Notes: generated from the sequence alone by a model not told the origin. 64,000 nucleotides of DNA from Haloferax marinum (GCF_009674625.1 NZ_WKJQ01000001.1:434001-498000), one strand, 5' to 3'. Numbered from the stretch's first letter, positions 42,089 through 51,180 are shown. Translations and numbers: made by a program.

Positions 42089-42805
42089 TCAGAGGTCGTC
42101 TTCGTCTTTGACGATTCGCGTCTCGGCCGTCCCGCTGGTGATGTTGTTCACCTTGTCGTAGAAGTCGTTCTGCATCCCTGCCGGGAAGGTGATGACGCCG
42201 ACCCACGACCCGTCGTTTTGCCACTCTTCGCGTTCGAGGTCGCCGTAACTCCGAATCTGTGCCTGTCCGCTGCCGGCGTATTCGGCGGGTAACTGGACGG
42301 CGATGGTGACTTCGGCGAACTTGATGGGCAGCACGGGTCGAAGTGCTTCGAGGGCGTCGTCGACTTGCGACTCGACGGGCTCCATCGGGTCGATTTTGAA
42401 CCCTGCTTCTTCGAGCGCTCGCTCGATACGCTCGGGCGGGTGTGGCGAGTCGTTCATCTGCGGGTTGACCGCGTTGCGGGCGATGCGGTTGATGAGCGAC
42501 TTCCGCTTCTGTTCTTGCATCTCCCGGCGCTGGTCGGCCGTAATCTGAATCTCCCCTTTCTTCACGACTTCGGGGATAATCTGCATCGGGTCGGTCGTTC
42601 CGAACACCTTTTCGAGGTCGGTTTCGGCCGGCCGGTCACCACGAGAGGCGTCTTCGAACACGTCTTCGGCGGCGATGACGTCTTCTAAGTCGCCGTCGAA
42701 CTCGCCTCGTTTGATAGCAAGCGCCGCGTCGGGGTCGATGAGTACCTCGAAACGCGCGCCGTGAGATTCCAGGCGGGCAGTGACTGCTTCGTCGAGTGAA
42801 ATCAT
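42089..42805 (-). CDS. sbds: Ribosome assembly factor SBDS
   Basis: A 238-residue protein with the three SBDS domains: FYSH domain ([34 protein letters not shown]), helical middle ([20 protein letters not shown], then [20 protein letters not shown]) and ferredoxin-like C-terminus ([20 protein letters not shown]). It removes anti-association factor 6 from the large subunit together with an EF-2-like GTPase. Length is normal. It diverges from the NifU-like gene. Confidence 0.95.
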   Translation of the reverse strand: MISLDEAVTARLESHGARFEVLIDPDAALAIKRGEFDGDLEDVIAAEDVFEDASRGDRPAETDLEKVFGTTDPMQIIPEVVKKGEIQITADQRREMQEQKRKSLINRIARNAVNPQMNDSPHPPERIERALEEAGFKIDPMEPVESQVDDALEALRPVLPIKFAEVTIAVQLPAEYAGSGQAQIRSYGDLEREEWQNDGSWVGVITFPAGMQNDFYDKVNNITSGTAETRIVKDEDDL

Positions 42806-42931
42806 AGGTTCCGATACTCTCTCCGTGGTAAAAAGCCCTCGCCGCGTCGGGTCTCGCCGTGTCGTCTGTCGAAATCGCCCGGTTCACACACCGAAGAAAC
42901 CGTTATGCTGGCCCAACCCCCACGATTCGGT

Positions 42932-43246
42932 ATGAGTTCGCAAGCATCGGAGAAGTCACTCGAAGAACGCATCGAGTTGTTCATGCGTCGGAACTTCCCC
43001 CAGATTCAGATGCACGGCGGGAGCGCCGGCATCGAAGCCATCGACGAAGAGACGGGCGAAGTGTGGATTTCCCTCACCGGCGCGTGTTCCGGGTGTGGAA
43101 TCTCGCCGATGACGATTCAGGCACTCAAGTCGCGGATGGTGATGGAGTTCGAAGAAATCGACGCCGTCCACGCCTCGACCGGAGGGTACTACGACGACGA
43201 ACCGGGCGCGGGATTCGAACCCGACGTCTCCGACGCGCCGTTCTGA
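42932..43246 (+). CDS. NifU C-terminal-like Fe-S scaffold protein
   Basis: A 104-residue NFU domain. The motif TGACSGCGISPMTIQALKSR carries the CxxC (ACSGCG) that holds an iron-sulfur cluster between two monomers; HGGSAGIEAIDEETGEVWIS is the preceding strand pair. It would deliver clusters to apoproteins. The ATG at 42932 gives MSSQASEKSLEERIELFMRR. An acidic, tyrosine-containing tail (GGYYDDEPGAGFEPD) follows the fold. Confidence 0.92.
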   Translation: MSSQASEKSLEERIELFMRRNFPQIQMHGGSAGIEAIDEETGEVWISLTGACSGCGISPMTIQALKSRMVMEFEEIDAVHASTGGYYDDEPGAGFEPDVSDAPF

Positions 43247-43876
43247 GCGTCGGTCACTCGGACTCTCTGTTATCTCCTTTCGTATCAATCTTGTTTTTGT
43301 ATTCACATTCTGATATTTTGTCGAGGCCGTGTTGAATACAGAGCGCGAGTCGGTCACACGTCCTGTTGTTACGCTCGTAGTGAACTCTCTGATTTTTGTA
43401 TTAGTACATCATTACGTTCTAGACGCCGGGGTGCCTCTGACAGAAAACGCCGGCGTCTTGCCTAACCGAGATGCCCACCCGGTTTGGGACGTGAGGTGGG
43501 AAATTCTCCATGGTGGTAGGGAATTCCCTCACCTTTTAGAAAAGTACCCAGTTGGTAGATAGTCGTACTCAGACAGTCGTTATTTCAAATTTGGGACTGT
43601 CCCCCGATAGAAAATGGACCCGTGAGAAACTCTGGTGTGGCAACTCGATTGGCCTCTCGATCGACGACTAGTTCTTCGAGGCCATGCTGAACTCGTCCTC
43701 TGTCCGTATCACGCCACACCGACCAAAGAAGAGTCCGACAGAACCAATCTGTCCTACGCAGAGGACTTCGACAGAACCAATCTGCCCTATTCCGCTTCGC
43801 AGGTGACGGTGAAACTGCGCTCGAGGCGTGACGAGCGCACCGCTCACGGTGTTTCGGAGGCAAAAAAGAATACAGA
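43247..43876. other. AT-rich gene-free region, probable remnant of a mobile element
   Basis: About 630 bases with visibly lower G/C than the flanks and no gene I can support. 43420-43540 (GTTCTAGACGCCGGGGTGCC, later CACCCGGTTTGGGACGTGAGG and GGTAGGGAATTCCCTCACC) resembles, from memory, the right end of haloarchaeal IS1341/tnpB-type elements; GGGAATTCCC is a perfect palindrome. 43733-43789 has a direct repeat. No transposase frame survives. Confidence 0.45.
43733..43789. repeat. 23-base direct repeat TCCGACAGAACCAATCTG...
   Basis: TCCGACAGAACCAATCTGTC, then CTA (43733-43755), and TTCGACAGAACCAATCTGCC, then CTA (43767-43789), 34 bases apart with two differences. Read on the other strand each carries GGTTCTGTC, similar to the ends of IS6-type elements as I recall them. 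No element lies between the copies. Confidence 0.7.
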
Positions 43877-44212
43877 TTACGCGAGTTGCTCGATGACGTC
43901 GACGAGGTCGTCTTTGCTCTGGACACCGATGACCTGGTGGGCTTTCTCACCGTTCGCGAAGAACTGGAGTGTCGGGACGCTTCGAATCTGTTTCTCGCGG
44001 GCGAGGTCCTGCAGTTCGTCGATATCGACTTTCGCCACGACGGCGTCGGTCTCCTCGGCAATCTCCGCGACGGTGGGTTCGAGCATCTTGCACGGCCCAC
44101 ACCACTCGGCGTGGTAGTCGACGAGGACGATATCGTTCTCTGCGATGAGTTCGTCGAGGTGGGCCGCGCTCTCGACGTGGATGGGTGCGTTGGTCGCTTC
44201 GGGTGTGCTCAT
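43877..44212 (-). CDS. trxA: Thioredoxin
   Basis: A 111-residue thioredoxin with VLVDYHAEWCGPCKMLEPTV (WCGPC active site) and RSVPTLQFFANGEKAHQVIG (cis-Pro). It reduces protein disulfides, normally using thioredoxin reductase. The ATG at 44210-44212 (MSTPEATNAPIHVESAAHLD) gives a typical length with a short acidic lead; an ATG 11 codons earlier is less likely. Confidence 0.93.
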   Translation of the reverse strand: MSTPEATNAPIHVESAAHLDELIAENDIVLVDYHAEWCGPCKMLEPTVAEIAEETDAVVAKVDIDELQDLAREKQIRSVPTLQFFANGEKAHQVIGVQSKDDLVDVIEQLA

Positions 44213-44311
44213 GCCCTCTTGTATCGGCGCGAGGCCCTTACCCATTGCGCCTGTTTGCGCGACGTTGCACGACCGCAAAAAGAGGCGACGTGGACACCGA
44301 AAACGCCCGCC

Positions 44312-44971
44312 TCAGCACTCGTACGTCAGAAGCACGCCGTCGTCCACACGCTCGACAGCCTGGAGCGAGAGACGAGGGAACGCCGAGACGAATCCGTCAC
44401 CGTCGGCGAGCGTCGGTGCGTCTCGCCCGCCGATGACCATCGACCCGACGTACAGCGTCAGTTCGTCGACGAGGCCAGCGTCGAACAGTGAGAAGATAAT
44501 CTCGCCACCGCCTTCGACCATCAGTCGTTCGACGCCGTGTGATTCGAGCGATTCGAACGCCGCCGGGAGCGAGACGCGCTCGTCGCCAGCGACGACCACT
44601 TCTGCCCCTGCCGTTTCGAGCGCGCCCCGCCGGTCTGCCGGTGCGGCCTCCGAGACGAGTACGTACGTCGTCGCTTCGTCGTCGAGGATTCGTGCGTCTG
44701 TCGGCGTGCGCGCTCGAGAGTCGGCGACGACTCGCGCGGGGTGCGACGATTTGCCGCGCGACTCTCGTTTTGAGACGAGTTCGGCGTCGTCGAGCGTCAA
44801 GTGCGGGTCGTCGGCGAGGACCGTTCCGACGCCGACCAGAACGGCGTCGGACGCGGCGCGAACCTCGTCCACGCGGGCGAAATCCTCGTCACCGCTAATC
44901 TTCACCTGCTCGCGGCGACGCGACGAGAGCTTTCCGTCGACACTCGTGGCGGCGTTGACGTGGACGTGCAT
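44312..44971 (-). CDS. arfC: 2,5-diamino-6-(ribosylamino)-pyrimidinone 5'-phosphate reductase
   Basis: A 219-residue RibD-C/DHFR-like protein: MHVHVNAATSVDGKLSSRRR, DAVLVGVGTVLADDPHLTL and VERLMVEGGGEIIFSLFDAG, the full archaeal ArfC set. It uses NADPH to reduce the ribosyl group to ribityl in riboflavin synthesis, before deamination (the archaeal/fungal order). Archaeal RibD-C without the deaminase domain fits. The ATG at 44969-44971 is the family start. It diverges from the glycosyltransferase gene. Confidence 0.9.
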   Translation of the reverse strand: MHVHVNAATSVDGKLSSRRREQVKISGDEDFARVDEVRAASDAVLVGVGTVLADDPHLTLDDAELVSKRESRGKSSHPARVVADSRARTPTDARILDDEATTYVLVSEAAPADRRGALETAGAEVVVAGDERVSLPAAFESLESHGVERLMVEGGGEIIFSLFDAGLVDELTLYVGSMVIGGRDAPTLADGDGFVSAFPRLSLQAVERVDDGVLLTYEC

Positions 44972-45074
44972 ACTCGTCGGTCGGCAGGGGGGAGAAAACG
45001 CCTTTCGGTGACGTGTCACCCCGATGTCTATCAGACAGGAATTAAATAGGGTTGTGTGGTAGATTGTGGCATCA

Positions 45075-46148
45075 ATGACTCCAAAAGTCCTCATGCTGGG
45101 TTGGGGGTTCCCGCCGAACGTCAGCGGTGGACTCGACACACACGTCGGCGAGATGTTCGAGCGACTCGAAGACCGAGACGACGTCGAAATCGAACTTGTC
45201 CTCCCCGCCGAATACGCTCCCGACCGTGAGGGAATCGTCGGTGTCCCGACCGGCGAAGGTGACATCATCACGCGAATCGGCCGACTGGGCACGAAGTTCG
45301 CCGAGCGCGCTGCCGAGGCCGACATCGTCCACACCCACGACTGGTTCGGCTACGGACCCGGTTCGCGCGCGAAGTCGAACAACGCAGACGTCGAGTGGGT
45401 GACGACGTTCCACTCGCTGTCTTCGGACCGCAACATCGACCCGCCACAGCGCGAAGTCGAGACCGAACGCCGCATCGCCGAACGGTGTGACCACCTGCTC
45501 GCGGTGAGCAACCTCCTCGCTGGAAAGGTCAAAGAGGAGTACGGCGGCGACTGTCACGTCATCTACAACGGCTTCACCGAAGTCGAGACGACGGGCCGTG
45601 ACCTGAAAGACGAACTCGAAATCGACGGGAAGATGCTCTTTTTCGTCGGCCGCCACACCGACCAGAAAGGCATCTCACACCTCGTCTACGCGTTGGAGAA
45701 ACTCGACCGTGACGACGTGACGCTCGTGATGGGTGGGTCGGGCCACCTCACCGACCAACTCAAGCGGTTCGCAGAACTCCTCGGCGTCGAAGACCGAATC
45801 GAGTGGGCGGGCTACATCCCCGAAGAGGAACTCGGTGACTACTACGCGGCAGCAGACCTCTTCGTCTCGCCGTCGCTGTCGGAACCGTTCGGAATCACCA
45901 TCGTCGAGGCGCTCTCGGTTGGCACTCGCGTCGTCGCCACCGAAAGCGGGGCGGCGGAGGTCCTTCCCGAAGACTGCGTCATCGAAGTCGAACCGGACTC
46001 GCGGTCGATCGCCGACGGCATCGAGTACGGCCTCTCACTCGAAGGCGAACCCGAGTACGAACCGTACACGTGGGACCGCGTCGTCGACGAGACGGTCGAA
46101 TACTACCACCAGATTCTCGACGAGAAAACAGACGAAACAGCAGACTGA
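45075..46148 (+). CDS. GT4-family glycosyltransferase
   Basis: A 357-residue GT-B enzyme. N-terminal VLMLGWGFPPNVSGGLDTHV, middle DIVHTHDWFGYGPG, and C-terminal nucleotide-sugar site MLFFVGRHTDQKGISHLVYA, SLSEPFGITIVEALSVGTRV (E-x7-E). GTs of this kind with an opening like glycogen/starch synthase (HVGEM) may make glycogen-like polymers, sugar phosphates or surface glycans. No glycan cluster is adjacent. The ATG at 45075 is preferred to a GTG three codons earlier. Confidence 0.88.
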   Translation: MTPKVLMLGWGFPPNVSGGLDTHVGEMFERLEDRDDVEIELVLPAEYAPDREGIVGVPTGEGDIITRIGRLGTKFAERAAEADIVHTHDWFGYGPGSRAKSNNADVEWVTTFHSLSSDRNIDPPQREVETERRIAERCDHLLAVSNLLAGKVKEEYGGDCHVIYNGFTEVETTGRDLKDELEIDGKMLFFVGRHTDQKGISHLVYALEKLDRDDVTLVMGGSGHLTDQLKRFAELLGVEDRIEWAGYIPEEELGDYYAAADLFVSPSLSEPFGITIVEALSVGTRVVATESGAAEVLPEDCVIEVEPDSRSIADGIEYGLSLEGEPEYEPYTWDRVVDETVEYYHQILDEKTDETAD

Positions 46149-46154
46149 GCGCGC

Positions 46155-46520
46155 TTATCGGAGGAGACGGAGGTCGGTCACCGGTTCCGGATGTCGGATT
46201 CGGTAGCCGTCTCTCGTCGGAACCATCCCTTCGCGGGGCATCGTCCCGCGCGCAGATTGATACGGTGAGTCGTCGTTCTGAACCGACTGGTACGGTGAGT
46301 CGTACGACGACTGATATGGGCTATCCGAACGCTGGTACGCACTGTCGCTCGGGGTGTCTTCGAACCCTTCCGGTGGGAGATAGATTCGCTCGCCGGACTC
46401 CGAGCGGACGACGACTGCGGTGTCTTTGTCGCCTTCCATCAGAATCGTCGTCCACCCGTCTTCGATAGTCACCGAAAAGGAGACGTCTTCGTCCGACTCG
46501 GGAGTGTCGTCGTTCGTCAT
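46155..46520 (-). CDS. Small haloarchaeal protein with SPYQS repeats
   Basis: A 121-residue acidic protein. The first 50 residues look like a beta-structured domain (FSVTIEDGWTTILMEGDKDT, VVVRSESGERIYLPPEGFED); then a low-complexity segment with SAYQRSD, SPYQSSYD, SPYQSVQ and SPYQSA, and finally MVPTRDGYRIRHPEPVTDLR. I think it is a haloarchaeal family (DUF7510-like), not checked. Tyr/Ser repeats suggest a flexible binding segment. It converges with the glycosyltransferase gene, six bases from its stop. Confidence 0.72.
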   Translation of the reverse strand: MTNDDTPESDEDVSFSVTIEDGWTTILMEGDKDTAVVVRSESGERIYLPPEGFEDTPSDSAYQRSDSPYQSSYDSPYQSVQNDDSPYQSARGTMPREGMVPTRDGYRIRHPEPVTDLRLLR

Positions 46521-46637
46521 ACCCCTTCAACTGATACGCGGACACTTAGTGATTCGCCCACGGAACCCGACCGACGAACGCACTCCACCTCCGGCCCCAG
46601 CAACCCTTTTTATCCGAAGGGGCCGAAGTGCGCATCG

Positions 46638-47918
46638 ATGGATCTCGAACCACATGCCGAGGAGCTTGCCTCCGCTCTCGGTGTTGACAAAGAGGAGGTC
46701 AAATCCGACCTGCAGAACCTCTTGCAGTACAGCGTCCCACTGGACGAAGCCAAACAGAGCGTCCGCCGAAAACACGGCGGGGGCTCGTCGGGAAGCGACG
46801 CACCGCCATCGTCGAAGCGTATCGGTGACATCGGCCCGAACGACGGCAACGTCTCGGTGACCGTCCGCGTCCTCACCGTGGGTACGCGCTCTATCGTCTA
46901 CCAGGGCGACGAACAGACGATTCGCGAAGGTGAACTCGCAGACGAGTCCGGCGTCATCTCCTATACGGCGTGGCAGGACTTCGGTCTCGAACCCGGCGAC
47001 TCGGTGACGATAGGAAACGCCGGCGTCCGCGAGTGGGACGGCAAACCCGAACTCAACATCGGCGCGGCATCGACCGTCGGCGTGGAGTCAGAGACGGTCG
47101 AGACACCGTACGACGACCGAATCGGCGGCGAATCCGACCTCATCGACCTCCAGGCCGGTGACCGTGGCCGCAGTATCGAGGCTCGCGTCCTCGAAGTCGA
47201 GTCTCGAACCATCAGCGGCCGCAACGGTGACACGACGATTCTCTCGGGCGTCCTCGCAGACGAGACCGGACGACTGCCCTTCACTGACTGGGCACCTCGC
47301 CCGGATATCGAAGAAGGTGCGAGCGTCCGCCTCACGGACGTGTACGTCCGCGAGTTCCGTGGCGTCCCGCAGGTGAACCTCTCCGAGTTCACGACGCTGG
47401 AGGTACTCGACGAATCGGTCGCCGTGACCGACTCCGCTCCTCGCCTCAAGATTGGTGAGGCCGTCGATGCCGGTGGTATGTTCGACGTGGAAGTGCTCGG
47501 AAACGTCCTCGAAGTCCGCGACGGGTCGGGCCTCATCGAACGCTGCCCCGACTGTGGGCGCGTCGTCCAGAACGGCCAGTGCCGACAACACGGCGAGGTC
47601 GACGGCGAAGACGACATGCGCGTGAAAGCAATTCTCGACGACGGCACCGGCACGCTGACGGCTATCCTCGACCACGACCTGACGACGAAAGTCTACGGCG
47701 GGACGATGGAAGACGCGATGGCCGCCGCCCGTGAGGCGATGGACAAGGAAGTCGTCGCCGACGAAATCGCGTCGAAACTCGTCGGCCGTGAGTACCGCGT
47801 TCGCGGTAATCTCTCGGTAGACGAGTACGGTGCGAACCTCGAAGCAGCCGAGTTCGAAGAGACCGACGACGACCCGGCCGACCGTGCGAAGGCCCTCCTC
47901 ACGGAGGTGGGCGCATGA
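46638..47918 (+). CDS. rpa1: Replication protein A subunit Rpa1 (single-stranded DNA-binding)
   Basis: A 426-residue protein: an N-terminal helical part (MDLEPHAEELASALGVDKEE), three OB folds (VTVRVLTVGTRSIVYQGDEQ; IEARVLEVESRTISGRNGDT; FDVEVLGNVLEVRDGSG) and a zinc finger (ERCPDCGRVVQNGQCRQHG). It binds ssDNA in replication and repair. Gene order rpa1, an rpap-type gene and a calcineurin-like phosphoesterase matches the rpa1 operon of Haloferax volcanii, where the associated protein Rpap1 binds Rpa1. It overlaps the next gene by four bases. Confidence 0.94.
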   Translation: MDLEPHAEELASALGVDKEEVKSDLQNLLQYSVPLDEAKQSVRRKHGGGSSGSDAPPSSKRIGDIGPNDGNVSVTVRVLTVGTRSIVYQGDEQTIREGELADESGVISYTAWQDFGLEPGDSVTIGNAGVREWDGKPELNIGAASTVGVESETVETPYDDRIGGESDLIDLQAGDRGRSIEARVLEVESRTISGRNGDTTILSGVLADETGRLPFTDWAPRPDIEEGASVRLTDVYVREFRGVPQVNLSEFTTLEVLDESVAVTDSAPRLKIGEAVDAGGMFDVEVLGNVLEVRDGSGLIERCPDCGRVVQNGQCRQHGEVDGEDDMRVKAILDDGTGTLTAILDHDLTTKVYGGTMEDAMAAAREAMDKEVVADEIASKLVGREYRVRGNLSVDEYGANLEAAEFEETDDDPADRAKALLTEVGA

Positions 47919-49729
47919 GTTCCTCACCGGTCGTCGGCACGCGTGAAGTCGCCTACCGCGTCTTCGCTGCCGAGTTCGACGACGCGTCGCTGTCGTACTC
48001 CGAGAGCGACGAAGAACGCGCACCGAACTACGTCGTCACCCCGACGGGCGCACGTCTCAACCGGACGTTCGTCGCCGGTGCGCTCACCGAAGTCGAACAC
48101 GTGAACGACGAGGTACTCCGCGGCCGAATCGCCGACCCGACTGGTGCGTTCATCACCTACGCCGGGCAGTACCAACCCGAACCGATGGCGTTCCTCGACC
48201 AGGCGACGCCGCCGGCGTTCGTCGCCCTGGCCGGAAAGGCGCGGACGTACAAACCGGACGACTCCGACGTCGTCTACACGTCGATTCGCCCCGAGAGCGT
48301 CAACACTATCGACGCCGACGTGCGTGACCGTTGGCTGGTCACCACCGCCGAAGCGACGCTCCACCGTATCGCCGTGTTCGACGAGGCGCTCTCGATGCCC
48401 CAGCGCGGTGACGAACTGCGCCGCCACCTCGAAGCCCGAGGTGTCGAATCGACGCTCGCCGCGGGCATCCCGCGCGCCATCGACCACTACGGAACCACTC
48501 GTTCCTACCTCGAAGCAGTGCGGGCGCTCTCCGTGCAGGCGCTCGAACTCGTCGCTGGCGAACGCGACCAAGTGGAGAACCTCACGGTTGCTCCGGACGA
48601 CGAAGGCGACGCGACGCTCGGCGCGCTCCCAGAACTCGACCTGCGACCTGCCGACAGCGTCGACGTCGAACCGGCCGCAGAGGAGCGTCCGGCAGAGGCA
48701 ACGTCCGCTGAAGCGGAAGCAGACGCCGAGGAATCGGTCGAGTCCGACCAACCCGAACCGGCCGACGAAGTCGTATCCGAGACTGCTGACGCGGAGTCGA
48801 ACGCCACTGCGGATTCGACAGAGCCTGCTGACTCCGAACCCGTCGCCGCCGAAGCGACGACGGTCGGAGCGACCGAGAGCGAACCCGCTCCCGAGACGGA
48901 AACCCCCGCCGAACCGGACGAATCCACCGAACCATCGACCACAGACGTGGAGACGACACAGGCGGAGTCTGAACCCGAACCACAATCTGAACCCGAACCG
49001 ACGTTCTCCGACGAACCCGCCGCCGCAGACGACGACTCGGAACCCGTGGAATCGGACACACCCGGAACACTCGGTGACTTCGACGACGACGGCGCTGACG
49101 AGACCTCGTCGTTCGACGACGAACTCGACGACCTGGGTGACTTCGACGACGACCTCCCAGATATCGAAGACGAGGTGAACGCCGAGGGAGCGGCCGACGC
49201 ATCCGACGCTACTACCTCGACGGCCGACTCCGAGGACGAATCCACCGACCCGTCGGCAATGTACGAGATGGACGAGGAGGAACGCGCCGAAATCGAGTCC
49301 GAGTTCGGCACCGAGTTCACGAGCGGGTCCGAGGTGGACCCCGCCGGCGAGGCAGACATCGACGTGCCCGACGTGGACGAAGTCTCCGAACAGGTTGACG
49401 AAGACGTGGCCGACTCGGACGCCGAGACGGTCGCAGACGAGGCGCCCGTCGCCGACGAACCCGAACCGGAAGAAGTGACCGACGACACCGACACCGACAC
49501 CGACTCGACGGGCGGCGACACGCCTGCCGAAGACATCGACCTCGAATCGGTGGTCGTCGAGGCGATGGAAGGTCTCGACGATGGAGACGGTGCCGCACAC
49601 GACGACGTGGTCGCGGCCGTCGTCGACGAGTACGGCGCTGACGTCGGCGCAGTCGAAGACGCCATCCAGGACGCACTCCTCGGTGGTCGCTGCTACGAAC
49701 CACAGGACGACGTGCTGAAGGCCATCTGA
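47915..49729 (+). CDS. rpap1: RPA-associated protein Rpap1 with long acidic region
   Basis: A 604-residue protein. Residues 1-225 are the conserved rpap (COG3390) domain: SPVVGTREVAYRVFAAEFDD, VVTPTGARLNRTFVAGALTE, and GQYQPEPMAFLDQATPPAF. Residues 226-530 are extremely acidic (Glu/Asp/Ser/Pro-rich), with short runs repeated; the last 70 residues form a folded-looking end (VVVEAMEGLDDGDGAAHDDV and the rest). Rpap1 works with Rpa1 in ssDNA metabolism. It overlaps rpa1 by four bases and is four bases before the phosphoesterase. The acidic part is larger than needed for halophilic solubility. Confidence 0.9.
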   Translation: MSSSPVVGTREVAYRVFAAEFDDASLSYSESDEERAPNYVVTPTGARLNRTFVAGALTEVEHVNDEVLRGRIADPTGAFITYAGQYQPEPMAFLDQATPPAFVALAGKARTYKPDDSDVVYTSIRPESVNTIDADVRDRWLVTTAEATLHRIAVFDEALSMPQRGDELRRHLEARGVESTLAAGIPRAIDHYGTTRSYLEAVRALSVQALELVAGERDQVENLTVAPDDEGDATLGALPELDLRPADSVDVEPAAEERPAEATSAEAEADAEESVESDQPEPADEVVSETADAESNATADSTEPADSEPVAAEATTVGATESEPAPETETPAEPDESTEPSTTDVETTQAESEPEPQSEPEPTFSDEPAAADDDSEPVESDTPGTLGDFDDDGADETSSFDDELDDLGDFDDDLPDIEDEVNAEGAADASDATTSTADSEDESTDPSAMYEMDEEERAEIESEFGTEFTSGSEVDPAGEADIDVPDVDEVSEQVDEDVADSDAETVADEAPVADEPEPEEVTDDTDTDTDSTGGDTPAEDIDLESVVVEAMEGLDDGDGAAHDDVVAAVVDEYGADVGAVEDAIQDALLGGRCYEPQDDVLKAI

Positions 49730-49733
49730 GGCC

Positions 49734-50516
49734 GTGTCCAGTCCGCTCGTCGAACCGATTCCCGGTGAACCCGCTGCAGTCGCGCGGACGACACGCCGTG
49801 GGTTCCCGGAGCGCTCGCTCGTCGTCGCAGACTATCACGCCGGCATCGAGGCGGGATTGCGGTACGAACGCGGTGTCGAACTCCCGTCGAACGCCGCAGT
49901 CCGCCGCGAGCGATTGCTCTCGCTTCTCGACCGAACCGACGCAGACCGACTCGTCGTCCTCGGTGATTTAGGACACCGCATCGGCGACCCGAGAGGCGAG
50001 GAAGCAGCGGAGTTGACAGACCTCGTCGACGCAGTCACCGACCGGGCAGAGATGACGCTCGTCCCCGGCAATCACGACGGCGGGCTCGCCGACTTCTTTG
50101 GAGACTCCGTCGAGGTGACCGGCCGCGATGGCGTCAGACTCGGTGAAGTTGGCTTCTGTCACGGCCACACGTGGCCCTCTCGGGAGGTCCTCGCCGCCGA
50201 CGTCGTCTGCTCGGCCCACGAACACCCAGCGGTCAGACTCGAAGACGAAGTCGGTGGGGCGCGAAAAGAGCGCGTCTGGCTTCGCGGGTCGCTCGTTCCG
50301 GACGTGTTCGCCGACCACTTCGACGTGGACGGCTCCGAACTGGAGTGGCACGACCCGGAACTCGTGTTGTTTCCGGCGTTCAACGACACCTCCGGCGGGA
50401 CGTGGGTCAACGTCCCCGGACAGGGATTTCTCTCGCCGTTCTTACCAGACGGACTCGCAGATGGCGAAGCCTACCTGTTAGACGGAACGCGGTTGGGAGA
50501 CTACCAGCGAGTGTGA
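49734..50516 (+). CDS. rpe: Calcineurin-type metallophosphoesterase (rpa operon)
   Basis: A 260-residue phosphoesterase: SLVVADYHAGIEAGLRYERG (D-x-H), LVVLGDLGHRIGDPRG (GD), MTLVPGNHDGGLADFFG (GNHD), and two histidine motifs GFCHGHTWP and SAHEHPAV. It would cleave phosphodiesters with two metal ions, probably in DNA end or intermediate processing as an RPA-linked nuclease. A GTG start at 49734, four bases after the rpap1 stop, is used; MSSPLVEPIP follows. Third gene of the rpa1 operon. Confidence 0.9.
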   Translation: MSSPLVEPIPGEPAAVARTTRRGFPERSLVVADYHAGIEAGLRYERGVELPSNAAVRRERLLSLLDRTDADRLVVLGDLGHRIGDPRGEEAAELTDLVDAVTDRAEMTLVPGNHDGGLADFFGDSVEVTGRDGVRLGEVGFCHGHTWPSREVLAADVVCSAHEHPAVRLEDEVGGARKERVWLRGSLVPDVFADHFDVDGSELEWHDPELVLFPAFNDTSGGTWVNVPGQGFLSPFLPDGLADGEAYLLDGTRLGDYQRV

Positions 50517-50534
50517 TGGGGGAACCCGACTCAG

Positions 50535-50813
50535 CTAGGAGTACGCGAGGACGAGGACGCCGAGAACGAACACTGCGACAGCGCCTAGCTGCGCCAGCCG
50601 CTGCCACCCCGACCACTCACGGAAATAGTCTGGAACCCCTCGCTCTCGCTCGTGTACGGCGTAGACGACGAAGACACCGCTGGCGACGACGAGCCCACCC
50701 ACGAAGACGAGTTCCCACAGGGCGAGTTCGCGGGTTCCGATGCCGAGTGCGATGAAGATATTTCCCACCAGAAACCCTGCCTGTGACAGCCAGAACGTCC
50801 GTTCCGGACTCAC
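50535..50813 (-). CDS. Small membrane protein, paralogue of its neighbour (3 segments)
   Basis: A 92-residue protein with three hydrophobic segments. Start GTG at 50811-50813 overlaps the neighbour's stop by four bases (GTGA). VSPERTFWLSQAGFLVGNIF aligns with SPTRAFWLSFAVYGLAATVS in the partner, so they are diverged tandem duplicates. Family not recognised; a two-subunit small membrane complex is a possibility. Confidence 0.7.
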   Translation of the reverse strand: MSPERTFWLSQAGFLVGNIFIALGIGTRELALWELVFVGGLVVASGVFVVYAVHERERGVPDYFREWSGWQRLAQLGAVAVFVLGVLVLAYS

Positions 50814-51115
50814 AGGACCACCGTGTACACCTGTAGTGCCACGCTGGCGAGAAACACTGCTACGCCCGCGGCGACGAGGTAGACGAGCGGCCCCCAGTCT
50901 GTCGGGATGTTCACACGGTCGGGATGTCGAAGTGCGGTCATCGAAGCATAGCCGACGACGAGAATGCCAAAGAGTGCGGCGACAGTGCCGATGCCGGCGG
51001 TTCCGCTCGCGATATCGAGGCCGACCGAGACTGTCGCCGCGAGACCGTAGACTGCGAACGAGAGCCAGAACGCGCGGGTCGGGGACACAGCACGAAGTTG
51101 ATTTTTGAACGACAT
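50810..51115 (-). CDS. Small membrane protein (3 segments), first of a paralogous pair
   Basis: A 101-residue protein from an ATG at 51113-51115: MSFKNQLRAVSPTRAFWLSF, with segments around LAATVSVGLDIA, VAALFGILVVGYASM and LVYLVAAGVAVFLASVALQV. It overlaps its downstream paralogue (GTGA). It diverges from lhr2 with 65 bases between starts. Unknown function. Confidence 0.7.
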   Translation of the reverse strand: MSFKNQLRAVSPTRAFWLSFAVYGLAATVSVGLDIASGTAGIGTVAALFGILVVGYASMTALRHPDRVNIPTDWGPLVYLVAAGVAVFLASVALQVYTVVL

Positions 51116-51180
51116 GAACGCTCTGGCCACCACCGCTCCGAGCGGTGTGCTCAATAGCCTCGAACCGTAACCTCGGGCAG

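Noticed and set aside
43329-43562. A 77-codon frame in the AT-rich gap as a gene
   Set aside because: Composition unlike haloarchaeal proteins, no promoter at the right distance, and it runs across the suspected element end.
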